From the NCBI GenBank assembly GCA_000336895.1, contig AOLX01000030.1:62001-126000 (forward strand): a stretch of DNA of 64,000 nt. The letters run 5' to 3'. This DNA is from Haloarcula argentinensis DSM 12282 (GTDB lineage Archaea > Halobacteriota > Halobacteria > Halobacteriales > Haloarculaceae). The translations under genes and the position numbers were made by a program. Positions 25,801 to 32,742 of the stretch are shown here, piece by piece. Each line of letters starts with the position of its first letter. Position 1 is the first letter of the stretch. Below the pieces are notes generated by a model that saw only the letters and a program-made list of their open reading frames with translations, ran no database searches and was not told the DNA's origin.

Positions 25801-25993
25801 ATCGTTGCTGAACTCATTGTGGTCAAAGAGTCAATGGGTAACCTGCAAAATCCCGATAGAAAGATCCACAGTTGACTCAGGTAAATCCCGAGATTGTAAG
25901 GTGACAATATGCACGGCCTCGTCGTATTTTGTCGAGACCCTCTGATTTCTGACAGTGATAGCGAGAGTTTTTTATGTGTCAGAAAATAGTTAC

Positions 25994-26485
25994 ATGTCGA
26001 TGAAAGAGTATTCATACGTTGTAAACATTGATGGAATCGTTGTGAATGATAATAAATATTTGTTGATAGAAAGAGGGGCAGACGAAGAGCATGCAAGCGG
26101 TGCGTTAGCGTTTCCTGGAGGGAAACTTGAAGCAGAGCCAGGGAGTCAGAATGCCATCGAAAATACGGTCTCGCGCGAGATTCATGAAGAGGTCGGAGTT
26201 ACTATCGGCGATATCCAGTATCTGCACAGCAATACGTTCGAAACTGAGGATAACACGAGCTGCATTAATATTGTGATGCTTTGTGAGTATGCAGGAGGCG
26301 ATGCCCACCCTCGTGCGAAAGACGAAGTCGCAGGTGTTCACTGGATGTCGTACGACGAGATCAAGTCCCACGACGACGTTCCTTCTTTTACTGAACGGTT
26401 CGCGGACGTAGCCGAAAAGAACCGAACTCAACAAGATGGGTCTGGTGACTCGCAGAACGGCGACGGCTTCCACCGTCGGGACTAG
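25994..26485 (+). CDS. NUDIX hydrolase (cargo of element B)
   Basis: 163 aa from the ATG at 25994; an in-frame start at 25955 would add 13 residues, and a TTTTTATG box near 25968-25975 favours 25994. The NUDIX box reads GGKLEAE...SREIHEEVGV (about residues 44-71) with the metal-binding REIHEE intact, but the loop between GGK and RE is about 4 residues longer than usual. NUDIX enzymes hydrolyse nucleoside diphosphates linked to another group (for example ADP-ribose or oxidised dNTPs). The C-terminal tail (QQDGSGDSQNGDG) is probably disordered. The gene is AT-rich compared with its neighbours and lies between IS6 fragments, so it was probably acquired. Substrate unknown. Confidence 0.82.
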   Translation: MSMKEYSYVVNIDGIVVNDNKYLLIERGADEEHASGALAFPGGKLEAEPGSQNAIENTVSREIHEEVGVTIGDIQYLHSNTFETEDNTSCINIVMLCEYAGGDAHPRAKDEVAGVHWMSYDEIKSHDDVPSFTERFADVAEKNRTQQDGSGDSQNGDGFHRRD

Positions 26486-26520
26486 TGAGGTGAAGCGGGA
26501 GAGCGCCCACACCAGCGGTG

Positions 26521-26774
26521 GTGTAAAGTGGATTAATTCGGATTTTGTGGAGCGCGAGCGGACATCCGAACACCAATGACGCCGTCAGCGAGACGGCCTC
26601 CGATTTCAGAGATATCACCACGGAGATTGGAACGCCGTTGAGCGAGTTTTTCGAGAACTCAGACAATGAACCTTGTCGTTCTCAAATTGTTTAGCTCAGG
26701 TCACACCAGAAACAGCCGAAAATTGGTTGCAGAGTTTCGCTCGCTGGCACAATGCTCCAAACTAAACACTACCG
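26521..26774 (+). pseudogene. Internally deleted IS6 transposase remnant (element B, right)
   Basis: Starts with a match to the N-terminal region (WINSDFVERERTSE) and passes directly to the C-terminal region in shifted frames (SDFRDITTEIGTPLSEFFE, then LAGTMLQTKHYRQ), ending at the IS right end. The central DDE domain is missing. MITE-like and non-functional. Confidence 0.7.
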
Positions 26775-26782
26775 TCAGCGGA
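26775..26782 (+). repeat. Probable target-site duplication, right copy (element B)
   Basis: GTCAGCGG; see 25521-25528. Confidence 0.65.
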
Positions 26783-26786
26783 GCGT

Positions 26787-26799
26787 AAAAATATAAATG
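26787..26799 (+). promoter_or_regulatory. TATA-like box of the MaoC gene
   Basis: TAAAAATATAAAT is centred about 28 bp before the ATG at 26821. It starts 5 bp outside the right duplication of element B, so the insertion sits just upstream of this promoter. Confidence 0.5.
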
Positions 26800-26820
26800 G
26801 CTGCTATTAGATGAAAAAAT

Positions 26821-27279
26821 ATGGCATACAGCTACGAGCCACACCACTTCGAAGACTTCGAAGAGGGACAGGAGTTTATCAGTGTCGGCCGGACGGTTAC
26901 TGAGTCGGATTTTGTTATGCACTCTGCCCTGTCGGGAGACTGGACAGAGCTGCATACGAACAAGGAATACGCGGAAGAGCAGGAGTTCGGTGAGCGGATC
27001 GCACACGGACCAATGACGTTCGTCCAGGCGACCGGCTTCGTCTACCGGACCGGTATCGTCGAGCGGACGGCATTCGCGTTCCTCGGGATGAACTACATGG
27101 ACCTCCCGAACCCGGTCCACATCGGCGACACGCTCCAGTTGGAAATCGTCGTTGACAACACCAAGGAGGTCGGACGTGACGACGCCGGATTGGTCGTCCT
27201 CGACACCGAAATGGAAAATCAGGACGGGACCGTCGTCTTCGAAGGCGACATGAAGTTCCTGATCAAGAAGCGCGAGTGA
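26821..27279 (+). CDS. MaoC-like hydratase, candidate oxepin-CoA hydrolase half of PaaZ
   Basis: 152 aa, a single hotdog domain. The R-hydratase active-site pair is seen in SGDWTELHTNKEYA (Asp and His five apart, about residues 42-47), and the FGERIAHGPMTFVQATGF motif is typical of MaoC. In PaaZ the C-terminal MaoC domain opens oxepin-CoA and the N-terminal aldehyde dehydrogenase oxidises the semialdehyde. Here a stand-alone MaoC gene is followed 147 bp later by an aldehyde dehydrogenase gene on the same strand, within the paa region, so the two may act as a split PaaZ. A general hydratase is the alternative. Confidence 0.85.
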   Translation: MAYSYEPHHFEDFEEGQEFISVGRTVTESDFVMHSALSGDWTELHTNKEYAEEQEFGERIAHGPMTFVQATGFVYRTGIVERTAFAFLGMNYMDLPNPVHIGDTLQLEIVVDNTKEVGRDDAGLVVLDTEMENQDGTVVFEGDMKFLIKKRE

Positions 27280-27344
27280 GTCCACTGACGCGTCCGAAAG
27301 CGATGCATCGGTAGCGGATAGTACCGCAATTTTGCGACTTGAAA

Positions 27345-27355
27345 CCCCTATATAG
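27345..27355 (+). promoter_or_regulatory. CCCCTATATAG motif upstream of the aldehyde dehydrogenase
   Basis: The same 11-mer occurs at 31927-31937 between paaA and its divergent regulator. Here it lies 72 bp before the ATG at 27427, with an AT-rich stretch at 27374-27396 in between. It may be a shared regulatory site of the paa genes or a chance TATA-like match. Confidence 0.35.
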
Positions 27356-27426
27356 CGCTCTCGTCGCTCAGACATTAATAATCAATAATAACAACTAAGA
27401 CGCCGCGCACTCCCTCTGTTATTGCA

Positions 27427-28878
27427 ATGGAGTACACCGGCCCGACAGACCTGTATATCGGTGGAGAATGGCGAGAAGCGACCAACGGCGACAGCATTGA
27501 GACGGAGGACCCGGCAACTGAACGTACCTATGCGTCGGTACAGAAGGCCGAGGCGTCCGATATCGATGACGCGGTGCAGGCGGCACAGGCGGCCGTCGCA
27601 GAGGGTTCCGAGTGGGCGACGATGGACCCCGGAACGCGCCGGGAAAAGATCCATGCGATGGCCGACGCCATCGAAGAGATGAAAGACGAACTCTCCATGG
27701 TTGAATCCCACGACAACGGGAAAACGCCGTTCGAAGCCGGGCTGGAAATCGACATGGTCACCGATACGTTCCGCCATTACGCCGGCTGGACGGACAAGAT
27801 CCGCGGTGACGAGATTCCTGTCGAGAACGGCCGGCTCAACTACACCACTCGTGAGCCGGTCGGTGTGACCGCACACATCGCGCCGTGGAACTATCCCTTC
27901 CAGCTCGCCGGCCGCGGCCTGGCACCGGCGCTGGCGGCGGGGAACAGCGTCATCCTCAAACCGTCCGCTATGACGCCGCTGTCGGCGCTGTACTACGCGA
28001 AAGCCGCCGAAGAAGCGGGCCTTCCGGACGGCGTCGTCAACGTCGTTCCCGGGAAGGGGTCCGAGGCCGGCGACGCACTCACCGGACACGAGGGCGTCGA
28101 TCACGTCACCTTCACCGGGAGTACAGGTGTCGGAAAGACGGTTCAGCGCAGTGCTGCCGATGCGGTCGCCGACGTAACGCTCGAACTCGGCGGGAAAGGG
28201 CCAGCAGTCGTGTTCCCCGACGCTGACCTCGATGCCGCCGCCCGCGGCATCCAGTACGGAATCTTCATGAACGCCGGGCAGATGTGCTGGGCGAACTCGC
28301 GCATCGTCGTCCACGAAGACGTCTACGACGAGATGGTCTCCCGAATGGCTGAGATCGCCGAGAACATCCCACTCGGCGGCGGCATCGACGACGATGGTCA
28401 GATGGGGCCAGTCGTCAGTGCGGGCCGGCAACAGGAGATTCTCGACTACATCGAGACCGGCAAGGAGGAGGGAGCGACTGTTGTGGCCGGCGGTGGCGTT
28501 CCCGCGGACAGAGATACCGGTCATTTCGTCGAGCCGACTGTCTTTGCCGACGTGGACAACGAGATGACGATTGCACAGGAGGAGATCTTCGGTCCCGTGC
28601 TTACTGCAATCGAAGTTAGCGATGAAGAGGAGGCCATCGAGGTCGCGAACGACTCGCCGTTCGGCCTCACCGCCTGTGTCTGGACGACCGATCTGACTCG
28701 CGCCCACACCGTCACAGATAGCTTGGACTACGGGATGGTGATGGTCAACGAGACGCCCAACACCTGGCCACAGACTCCCTTTGGTGGGACGAAACAGAGC
28801 GGCCACGGCCGCGCACAAGGCGAGCAGGCCATCGAGAGCTACACAGAAGTGAAAAACGTCCATATAAACCTCGGCTGA
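27427..28878 (+). CDS. Aldehyde dehydrogenase, candidate dehydrogenase half of PaaZ
   Basis: 483 aa NAD(P)-dependent aldehyde dehydrogenase. Seen are PWNYPFQLAGRGLAPALAAGN and the NAD site FTGSTGVGKTV, the general base Glu in TLELGGKGP, and catalytic Cys in NAGQMCWANSRIVV. The ending (PFGGTKQSGHGRAQGEQAIESYTEVKNVHINLG) is typical. The start MEYTGPTDLYIGGEW fits the family opening. In this setting it could oxidise 3-oxo-5,6-dehydrosuberyl-CoA semialdehyde after the MaoC protein opens oxepin-CoA; phenylacetaldehyde dehydrogenase is another option. A long open frame on the opposite strand (27382-28935) is a codon-bias shadow. Confidence 0.88.
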   Translation: MEYTGPTDLYIGGEWREATNGDSIETEDPATERTYASVQKAEASDIDDAVQAAQAAVAEGSEWATMDPGTRREKIHAMADAIEEMKDELSMVESHDNGKTPFEAGLEIDMVTDTFRHYAGWTDKIRGDEIPVENGRLNYTTREPVGVTAHIAPWNYPFQLAGRGLAPALAAGNSVILKPSAMTPLSALYYAKAAEEAGLPDGVVNVVPGKGSEAGDALTGHEGVDHVTFTGSTGVGKTVQRSAADAVADVTLELGGKGPAVVFPDADLDAAARGIQYGIFMNAGQMCWANSRIVVHEDVYDEMVSRMAEIAENIPLGGGIDDDGQMGPVVSAGRQQEILDYIETGKEEGATVVAGGGVPADRDTGHFVEPTVFADVDNEMTIAQEEIFGPVLTAIEVSDEEEAIEVANDSPFGLTACVWTTDLTRAHTVTDSLDYGMVMVNETPNTWPQTPFGGTKQSGHGRAQGEQAIESYTEVKNVHINLG

Positions 28879-28987
28879 AGCTCCCGCTGACGCGTCGTGG
28901 TCACGCCGCCAGTCAAGTGCCATCAATGGCACCACCGATCTGTGTCACACTATGAAACTACGACGCAAAAAAGAGAGTAATAACTGC

Positions 28988-29155
28988 TTACTCGAACTTC
29001 TTGAACTGCTGCAGACACTCGTTGCAGTAATGGATCGACTGACACCGTGACGGGCCGCGTGGGTGTTTCCGCTCTGTGTCGGTCGAACCACAGTACGGGC
29101 ACTCCGCGCCCGTCTGTTCGCCGCTGGTCGTGACACTGGGGTCCGGTTCGCTCAT
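28988..29155 (-). CDS. Detached zinc-ribbon protein equivalent to the PaaD C-terminus
   Basis: 55 aa, beginning MSEPDPSVTTSGEQTGAECP; stop TAA at 28988. Its ATG overlaps the PaaD stop (ATGA). Residues 19-47 have the pattern CPYCGSTDTERKHPRGPSRC, then YCNEC, matching the four-Cys ribbon plus CxALYRCxxCxxPF ending of bacterial PaaD. In bacteria this ribbon is fused to the MIP18-like domain; here it is a separate short gene, the last of the paaABCD operon. It probably helps assemble or hold an iron centre for PaaABC. Confidence 0.85.
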   Translation of the reverse strand: MSEPDPSVTTSGEQTGAECPYCGSTDTERKHPRGPSRCQSIHYCNECLQQFKKFE

Positions 29156-29586
29156 CCGTCGAAACTCATTCCGAAGTCCCGCAGTGCTTCTTTGCCCTGT
29201 TCGGTGACCAGATCAATCGACCAGTCCGGGGCCCAGACCAGTCGGACCGACGCGGTCTCGATTCCGTCGACACTCTCGGCGGCCTCCTCGACCTCATCGA
29301 GGATGATCTCGCGCGCCGGACAGCCGCTGTAAGTGAGCGTCATGTCAACCGTGGCTTGGCCGTCGGACACGTCGAGGCCGTATATGAGGCCCAGATCGAC
29401 GATGCTGACCGGCATCTCCGGGTCCTCGACCTGATACAGGGCCGCCCACACGTCGCGTTCGATGCCCTCGGCGTCTTCGCCCGTGGCTGGCACGTCGTCC
29501 GCCGCGTGGTCTTTGGTCTCGTAGTCAGTGTACGAGCACGCGGTGGCATCAGCGTCTGCCCGTGGCCGGTCGTAGTCACTACTCAT
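29152..29586 (-). CDS. paaD: PaaD, MIP18/DUF59 family maturation protein
   Basis: 144 aa. Residues about 40-144 are the MIP18 (DUF59) domain: VWAALYQVEDPEMPVSIVDLGLIYGLDV and TLTYSGCPAREIILDEVE with the conserved Cys. The first 40 residues are an acidic extension. In the phenylacetyl-CoA epoxidase system PaaD is thought to aid metal-centre maturation. The usual C-terminal zinc ribbon is missing from this chain and follows as a separate gene. It overlaps PaaC by 8 bp. Order paaA-B-C-D-ribbon on one strand supports the call. Confidence 0.9.
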   Translation of the reverse strand: MSSDYDRPRADADATACSYTDYETKDHAADDVPATGEDAEGIERDVWAALYQVEDPEMPVSIVDLGLIYGLDVSDGQATVDMTLTYSGCPAREIILDEVEEAAESVDGIETASVRLVWAPDWSIDLVTEQGKEALRDFGMSFDG

Positions 29587-30412
29587 CGTCGTCCGCCATT
29601 ATCAGCGTCGCTTCGTCGCGTCCCAGATTCCGGTAGCTCGAAGTCATTTGTTCGTGCAGGTCATGCCAGTGGTCGGTATGTTCGTTGTCCCGGCCTGCCG
29701 GCGTTGCGGGAGCGGCATCGGTCGGTACGTCGAATCCCAGTTCGGTCAGGAACGATTCGACGCGAGTCTCCCACTCGGTGCGCATCTCGTCGAGAGTCAT
29801 CGTCCGGATGCCCAGCCGGTCGATGTCGGCCTCCACGTCGCCGACGGGCTCGAACAGCGTGAGGGCGTACGGATAGAGTTCATCGATAGCCGCCTGGACG
29901 CGTTCGCTGGCCTCCTCGTCCAGAGCCATCCGGTCCAGCCAGCTCTCGGCGTGTTCGAGATGGTAGCCTTCCTCGCCCTGGATGCGACTCGTTCTGTTCC
30001 GGATGATCTCGTACGATGAGTCCTCGAGCGCAGAGAGGCGGATGTCTTCAGCAACGTCGTAGAGGTACGCTCTGACGATAGCATCGGCCCAGTCACCTTC
30101 CGCAAACGGTAGCTCGACGAGCGTACTGTGCTGGAAGTCGCTAGGGTCGCTCTCGTAAATGAGCGATTCCTCGGAGTAACCGAGTTGCTGTACCGCATCG
30201 TACCACAGTCGTGCGTGGCCCAGTTCGTCCTGTGCGTTGTTCGAAATCGAGAGGTCCGATTCCAGTGTCGGCGCACGCACCTGCCAGAACGTGTAGCGTT
30301 CGGCCTGAATCAGCTCATCGTCGGCGAGACGAAGCAGTTGTGCCTCGACTGCGCGCTGTTCTTTCTCCGAAAGGTCTGTTGGACCGCCGAGGTCGGATTC
30401 CGTTGTTGCCAT
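29579..30412 (-). CDS. paaC: PaaC, structural subunit of phenylacetyl-CoA epoxidase
   Basis: 277 aa, within the normal range. Ferritin-like four-helix protein: EKEQRAVEAQLLRLADDELIQAERYTFWQVRAPTLESDLSISNNAQDELGHARLWYDAV is the characteristic PaaC opening, and EEGYHLEHAESWLDRM comes later. It partners PaaA in the epoxidase core; bacterial PaaC lacks the iron site and serves as scaffold. The ATG overlaps the PaaB stop by one base. The C-terminus (RNLGRDEATLIMADDDE) is acidic. Confidence 0.92.
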   Translation of the reverse strand: MATTESDLGGPTDLSEKEQRAVEAQLLRLADDELIQAERYTFWQVRAPTLESDLSISNNAQDELGHARLWYDAVQQLGYSEESLIYESDPSDFQHSTLVELPFAEGDWADAIVRAYLYDVAEDIRLSALEDSSYEIIRNRTSRIQGEEGYHLEHAESWLDRMALDEEASERVQAAIDELYPYALTLFEPVGDVEADIDRLGIRTMTLDEMRTEWETRVESFLTELGFDVPTDAAPATPAGRDNEHTDHWHDLHEQMTSSYRNLGRDEATLIMADDDE

Positions 30413-30939
30413 TATATCTCACCTCGCTGTTTCTCGGCTTCTATCTGTTCGGACTCGGAGGCTTCGACCTCCTCAGCAGCCGGGTTGACGTTGTACGTCT
30501 GTGCGAACCGGTAGGACTTGTTGGTCGTCCCACCGAAGCTCACGTCGTCCTCGGTGACTTCGCCGATGTACTGGTGCTGGACGACCCAGAGACTGTTGGG
30601 GTCGTCGTCAGTGAACGCTGCAATCGCCGCCTGTTCTGCGCCGGCGGTGCTGGCAGCTTCGACATCACCGCAGTGCGTGTGATACCCGCCGGGCTGGTCC
30701 TGCCGGAAGACGGCCCACGGTTTCTGGGGACCGTTTCCAGTCTCGTCACGGCGCTCTGCGTCGGGATCGACCTGCGTGATTTTCTCCTGCGGGGCAACCC
30801 AGAGTGCATGGGTTGGCTTCCGTCGTCCGTGCTGGATGACCGAGAACTGCTTCGCCATCTCTCGGTCGGGTGCGTGGACGTCCCGGCAGTGAACGAAATC
30901 CGCGTCCGGACTCTGTTGTCGGAATACTTCCCAGATCAT
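30412..30939 (-). CDS. paaB: PaaB with two tandem PaaB domains
   Basis: 175 aa from the ATG at 30939, 5 bp after the PaaA stop; an in-frame ATG at 31014 lies inside paaA and is unlikely. Bacterial PaaB is about 95 aa with one domain. Here two copies are visible: residues 2-56 (WEVFRQ, HCRDVHAP, ALWVAPQEKI) and 74-128 (WAVFRQ, HCGDVEA, SLWVVQHQYI), joined by an acidic linker, then a charged tail. PaaB bridges PaaAC units into the larger epoxidase complex. A tandem form would replace a PaaB dimer. Confidence 0.9.
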   Translation of the reverse strand: MIWEVFRQQSPDADFVHCRDVHAPDREMAKQFSVIQHGRRKPTHALWVAPQEKITQVDPDAERRDETGNGPQKPWAVFRQDQPGGYHTHCGDVEAASTAGAEQAAIAAFTDDDPNSLWVVQHQYIGEVTEDDVSFGGTTNKSYRFAQTYNVNPAAEEVEASESEQIEAEKQRGEI

Positions 30940-30944
30940 CGTTC

Positions 30945-31886
30945 TCAGTCCGCTGCCTGTGTCTGCGGGCCGCTGTTCGTCGTCGTCTGGTCGTCCATCA
31001 TGTCCCGGACCCACTGAACCGCTTCCTGAGCCTGCCGCCGACCGGAGATCTGCTCGATACTGCCGTCGTATTCGTTCTGCGAGACGGTGAAGAACTCGTC
31101 CCAGTCGAGGTCGTCCTCGACGACCTCGTAGGTCCCGTCACCGTTGTCCCGGATGCGTGGCTCATCGGGCATCTCCAGCCCGTACTTTTTCGCCTTCGGG
31201 ATGTACGTGTTGAGGAACGCGTTCCGAAGCTCGTCGTTCGTACACGTCTTCAGCCCGACTTCCGCGGCGAAGTCGTGATGGGTGCTCTGGTCGTCGGTTG
31301 GGCCGAAGAACTGCAGGATTCGGGGCCACCACTCCTCGAAGGCCTCCTGAGTCATGCGCTGTTCCCTCCGGGAGCCGTTCATCAGTTCGCGGAGGATCGA
31401 CTCACCGTGCTTGACGTGCATCCCCTCTTCGAAGCAGATCTTGTCCATCGCGTGGGCGTATGGCTCCCAGCTGGACTTTTTCAGCGTCGCCTGGCGGCGC
31501 ATCGCCGCCCCGTCGACGAAGAAGGCGATCATCGGCGTCTCGACGTAGCTCTCCATCGGGTAATGGAAGCAGTTCAGGAACTTCCCGTCCCCGTTTGCCA
31601 GATCGTCGAGCATCTCTTCGCGGGTCTTGATCCCGAGCGATTCCGCCGCACGGTAGAGCATCTGCCCGTGACCGATTTCGTCCTGCACCTTCGCGCTGAA
31701 GGCCATCTTTCGCTCGATGCTCGGCGCTTTTCTGATGAAGGGCCGTTCGAGGTACGCCCCCATGATCTCGCTGTTGGCGTGGAACTCGAGCATCCGCGTG
31801 GCTGCCTTCCGATACTCCTCGGGAAGGTCGTCTTTCGGGCTGAATTCCCGGGGTCCAGCACAGTCTTTGACTTCGTCGACGTTCAT
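30945..31886 (-). CDS. paaA: PaaA, catalytic di-iron subunit of phenylacetyl-CoA epoxidase
   Basis: 313 aa from the ATG at 31886; the frame stays open to 32051 but that region is promoter. Di-iron ligands of the ferritin-like fold are visible: Glu40 (FHANSEIMG), Glu70-x-x-His73 (QDEIGHGQ) and Glu154-x-x-His157 (FEEGMHVKH). It adds one O atom to phenylacetyl-CoA to give the 1,2-epoxide. First gene of the operon paaA-B-C-D-ribbon, divergent from a Bat-type regulator. No PaaE-type flavin/FeS reductase gene is present in the window, so the electron donor must be elsewhere. Confidence 0.95.
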   Translation of the reverse strand: MNVDEVKDCAGPREFSPKDDLPEEYRKAATRMLEFHANSEIMGAYLERPFIRKAPSIERKMAFSAKVQDEIGHGQMLYRAAESLGIKTREEMLDDLANGDGKFLNCFHYPMESYVETPMIAFFVDGAAMRRQATLKKSSWEPYAHAMDKICFEEGMHVKHGESILRELMNGSRREQRMTQEAFEEWWPRILQFFGPTDDQSTHHDFAAEVGLKTCTNDELRNAFLNTYIPKAKKYGLEMPDEPRIRDNGDGTYEVVEDDLDWDEFFTVSQNEYDGSIEQISGRRQAQEAVQWVRDMMDDQTTTNSGPQTQAAD

Positions 31887-31974
31887 ATCTATCCCAAAAA
31901 TCGTGAGGAATGTTATTACTAATTTGCCCCTATATAGACGGGTTTTATATACACGTCGGCATATACACGAGGCA
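31887..31974. promoter_or_regulatory. Divergent promoter region, paa operon / Bat-type regulator
   Basis: 88 bp between starts at 31886 (-) and 31975 (+). TTTTATATAC (about 31943-31952) lies about 27 bp before the regulator ATG. TTAGTAATAA on the minus strand (about 31909-31918) lies about 27 bp before paaA. The centre holds CCCCTATATAG (31927-31937), also found upstream of the aldehyde dehydrogenase, between the two TATA boxes where a regulator could control both genes. Confidence 0.5.
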
Positions 31975-32649
31975 ATGATAGAGGAGTGTCTCATGGTCGA
32001 GTTTCGCATCGAGGGCGACGACTGCCCACTGGCGGATGCGAGCAGTGCCACTGGGACACCAATCGAGGCGGCTCCGCCACTCCTCCGCGATGACCGTAAC
32101 GTGTTGCTTCGGTTCAGTGCACAGGCAAGTGACGATCTTATCGACTACCTCGATAGTGACGACCGGATCCGCTATCTCTACCAGTCAGTTACCGACGGTC
32201 GGTACAACTACCGGTGTCTGTCGCTCCAGCAGTGTGTCGTGCACAAACTCATTAGCGCGGGGTTCATGGTGGAATCGCTGACGTATCGGGACGGGAACGC
32301 GATCTTGACTGGTGCTGTAGTAGGCCACGAAATTCTCCAGACTGTCATGGAGACGGCCGGTGAAACCGTCGGCGTGAAGCTACAGCGGGTGTACGCACTG
32401 CGTGCAACAGAAGACGCGTCTATCGCACAGCAGTGGGACCTGACCCCGGCACAGGCGGAGAGTCTCCGGTACGCAGTCGAGATGGGCTACTTTGTCGTCC
32501 CGCGACAGACGACTGCGAGCGAAGTTGCTGCGGAACTCGGTATCAGCAAATCCGCCTTCCTCGAACGACTCCACCGCGCACAGCACTCACTGTTCACACA
32601 GCTGTTCGGCGGCGTTGGCGACGGCCGCCCGGGTGATGGTGGAGAGTAG
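31975..32649 (+). CDS. Bat-type HTH_10 transcriptional regulator
   Basis: 224 aa from the ATG at 31975, which has a TATA-like box about 27 bp upstream. The C-terminal HTH_10 domain is clear (about residues 165-215: WDLTPAQAESLRYAVEMGYFVVPRQTTASEVAAELGISKSAFLERLHRAQHSLF), as in bacterio-opsin activator relatives. The N-terminal half is an effector-like region without a known domain name. It is divergent from paaA with an 88-bp shared promoter region, so it is the likely specific regulator of the paa operon, perhaps sensing phenylacetyl-CoA. That role is inferred. Confidence 0.88.
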   Translation: MIEECLMVEFRIEGDDCPLADASSATGTPIEAAPPLLRDDRNVLLRFSAQASDDLIDYLDSDDRIRYLYQSVTDGRYNYRCLSLQQCVVHKLISAGFMVESLTYRDGNAILTGAVVGHEILQTVMETAGETVGVKLQRVYALRATEDASIAQQWDLTPAQAESLRYAVEMGYFVVPRQTTASEVAAELGISKSAFLERLHRAQHSLFTQLFGGVGDGRPGDGGE

Positions 32650-32742
32650 CGGCGAGAGTCATCCGGGAGGCGTTGGAGCGTAACCGCGACACCTGTCTGG
32701 GCGACGACGGACAGTAAAGTACCCGCGCGTCTGAGTACGACC

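Larger units (their letters stand above)
25529..26774. mobile_element. IS6-derived cargo element B carrying a NUDIX gene
   Basis: 1246 bp. The left end GGTCATGTTTAATT (25529-25542) pairs with the right end, which reads inward as GGTAGTGTTTAGTTT, with 11 of the first 14 positions equal. 8-bp near-identical flanks surround the unit. Left part: IS6 transposase N-terminus. Middle: low-GC NUDIX gene. Right part: an internally deleted transposase with both its start and end regions. Both transposase pieces point the same way, the arrangement IS6/IS26 elements use in direct-repeat composite units. Confidence 0.7.

Noticed and set aside
25547..25945. 132-aa ORF as an intact gene
   Set aside because: Only its first about 70 residues match IS6 transposase and the rest is unrelated read-through; treated as a remnant.
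27382..28935. 517-aa open frame on the minus strand over the aldehyde dehydrogenase
   Set aside because: High-GC codon bias keeps the antisense frame open. The plus-strand protein has all aldehyde dehydrogenase motifs; the antisense one has none.
30870..31922. 350-aa plus-strand frame over paaA
   Set aside because: Antisense shadow of PaaA, whose di-iron motifs are clear.
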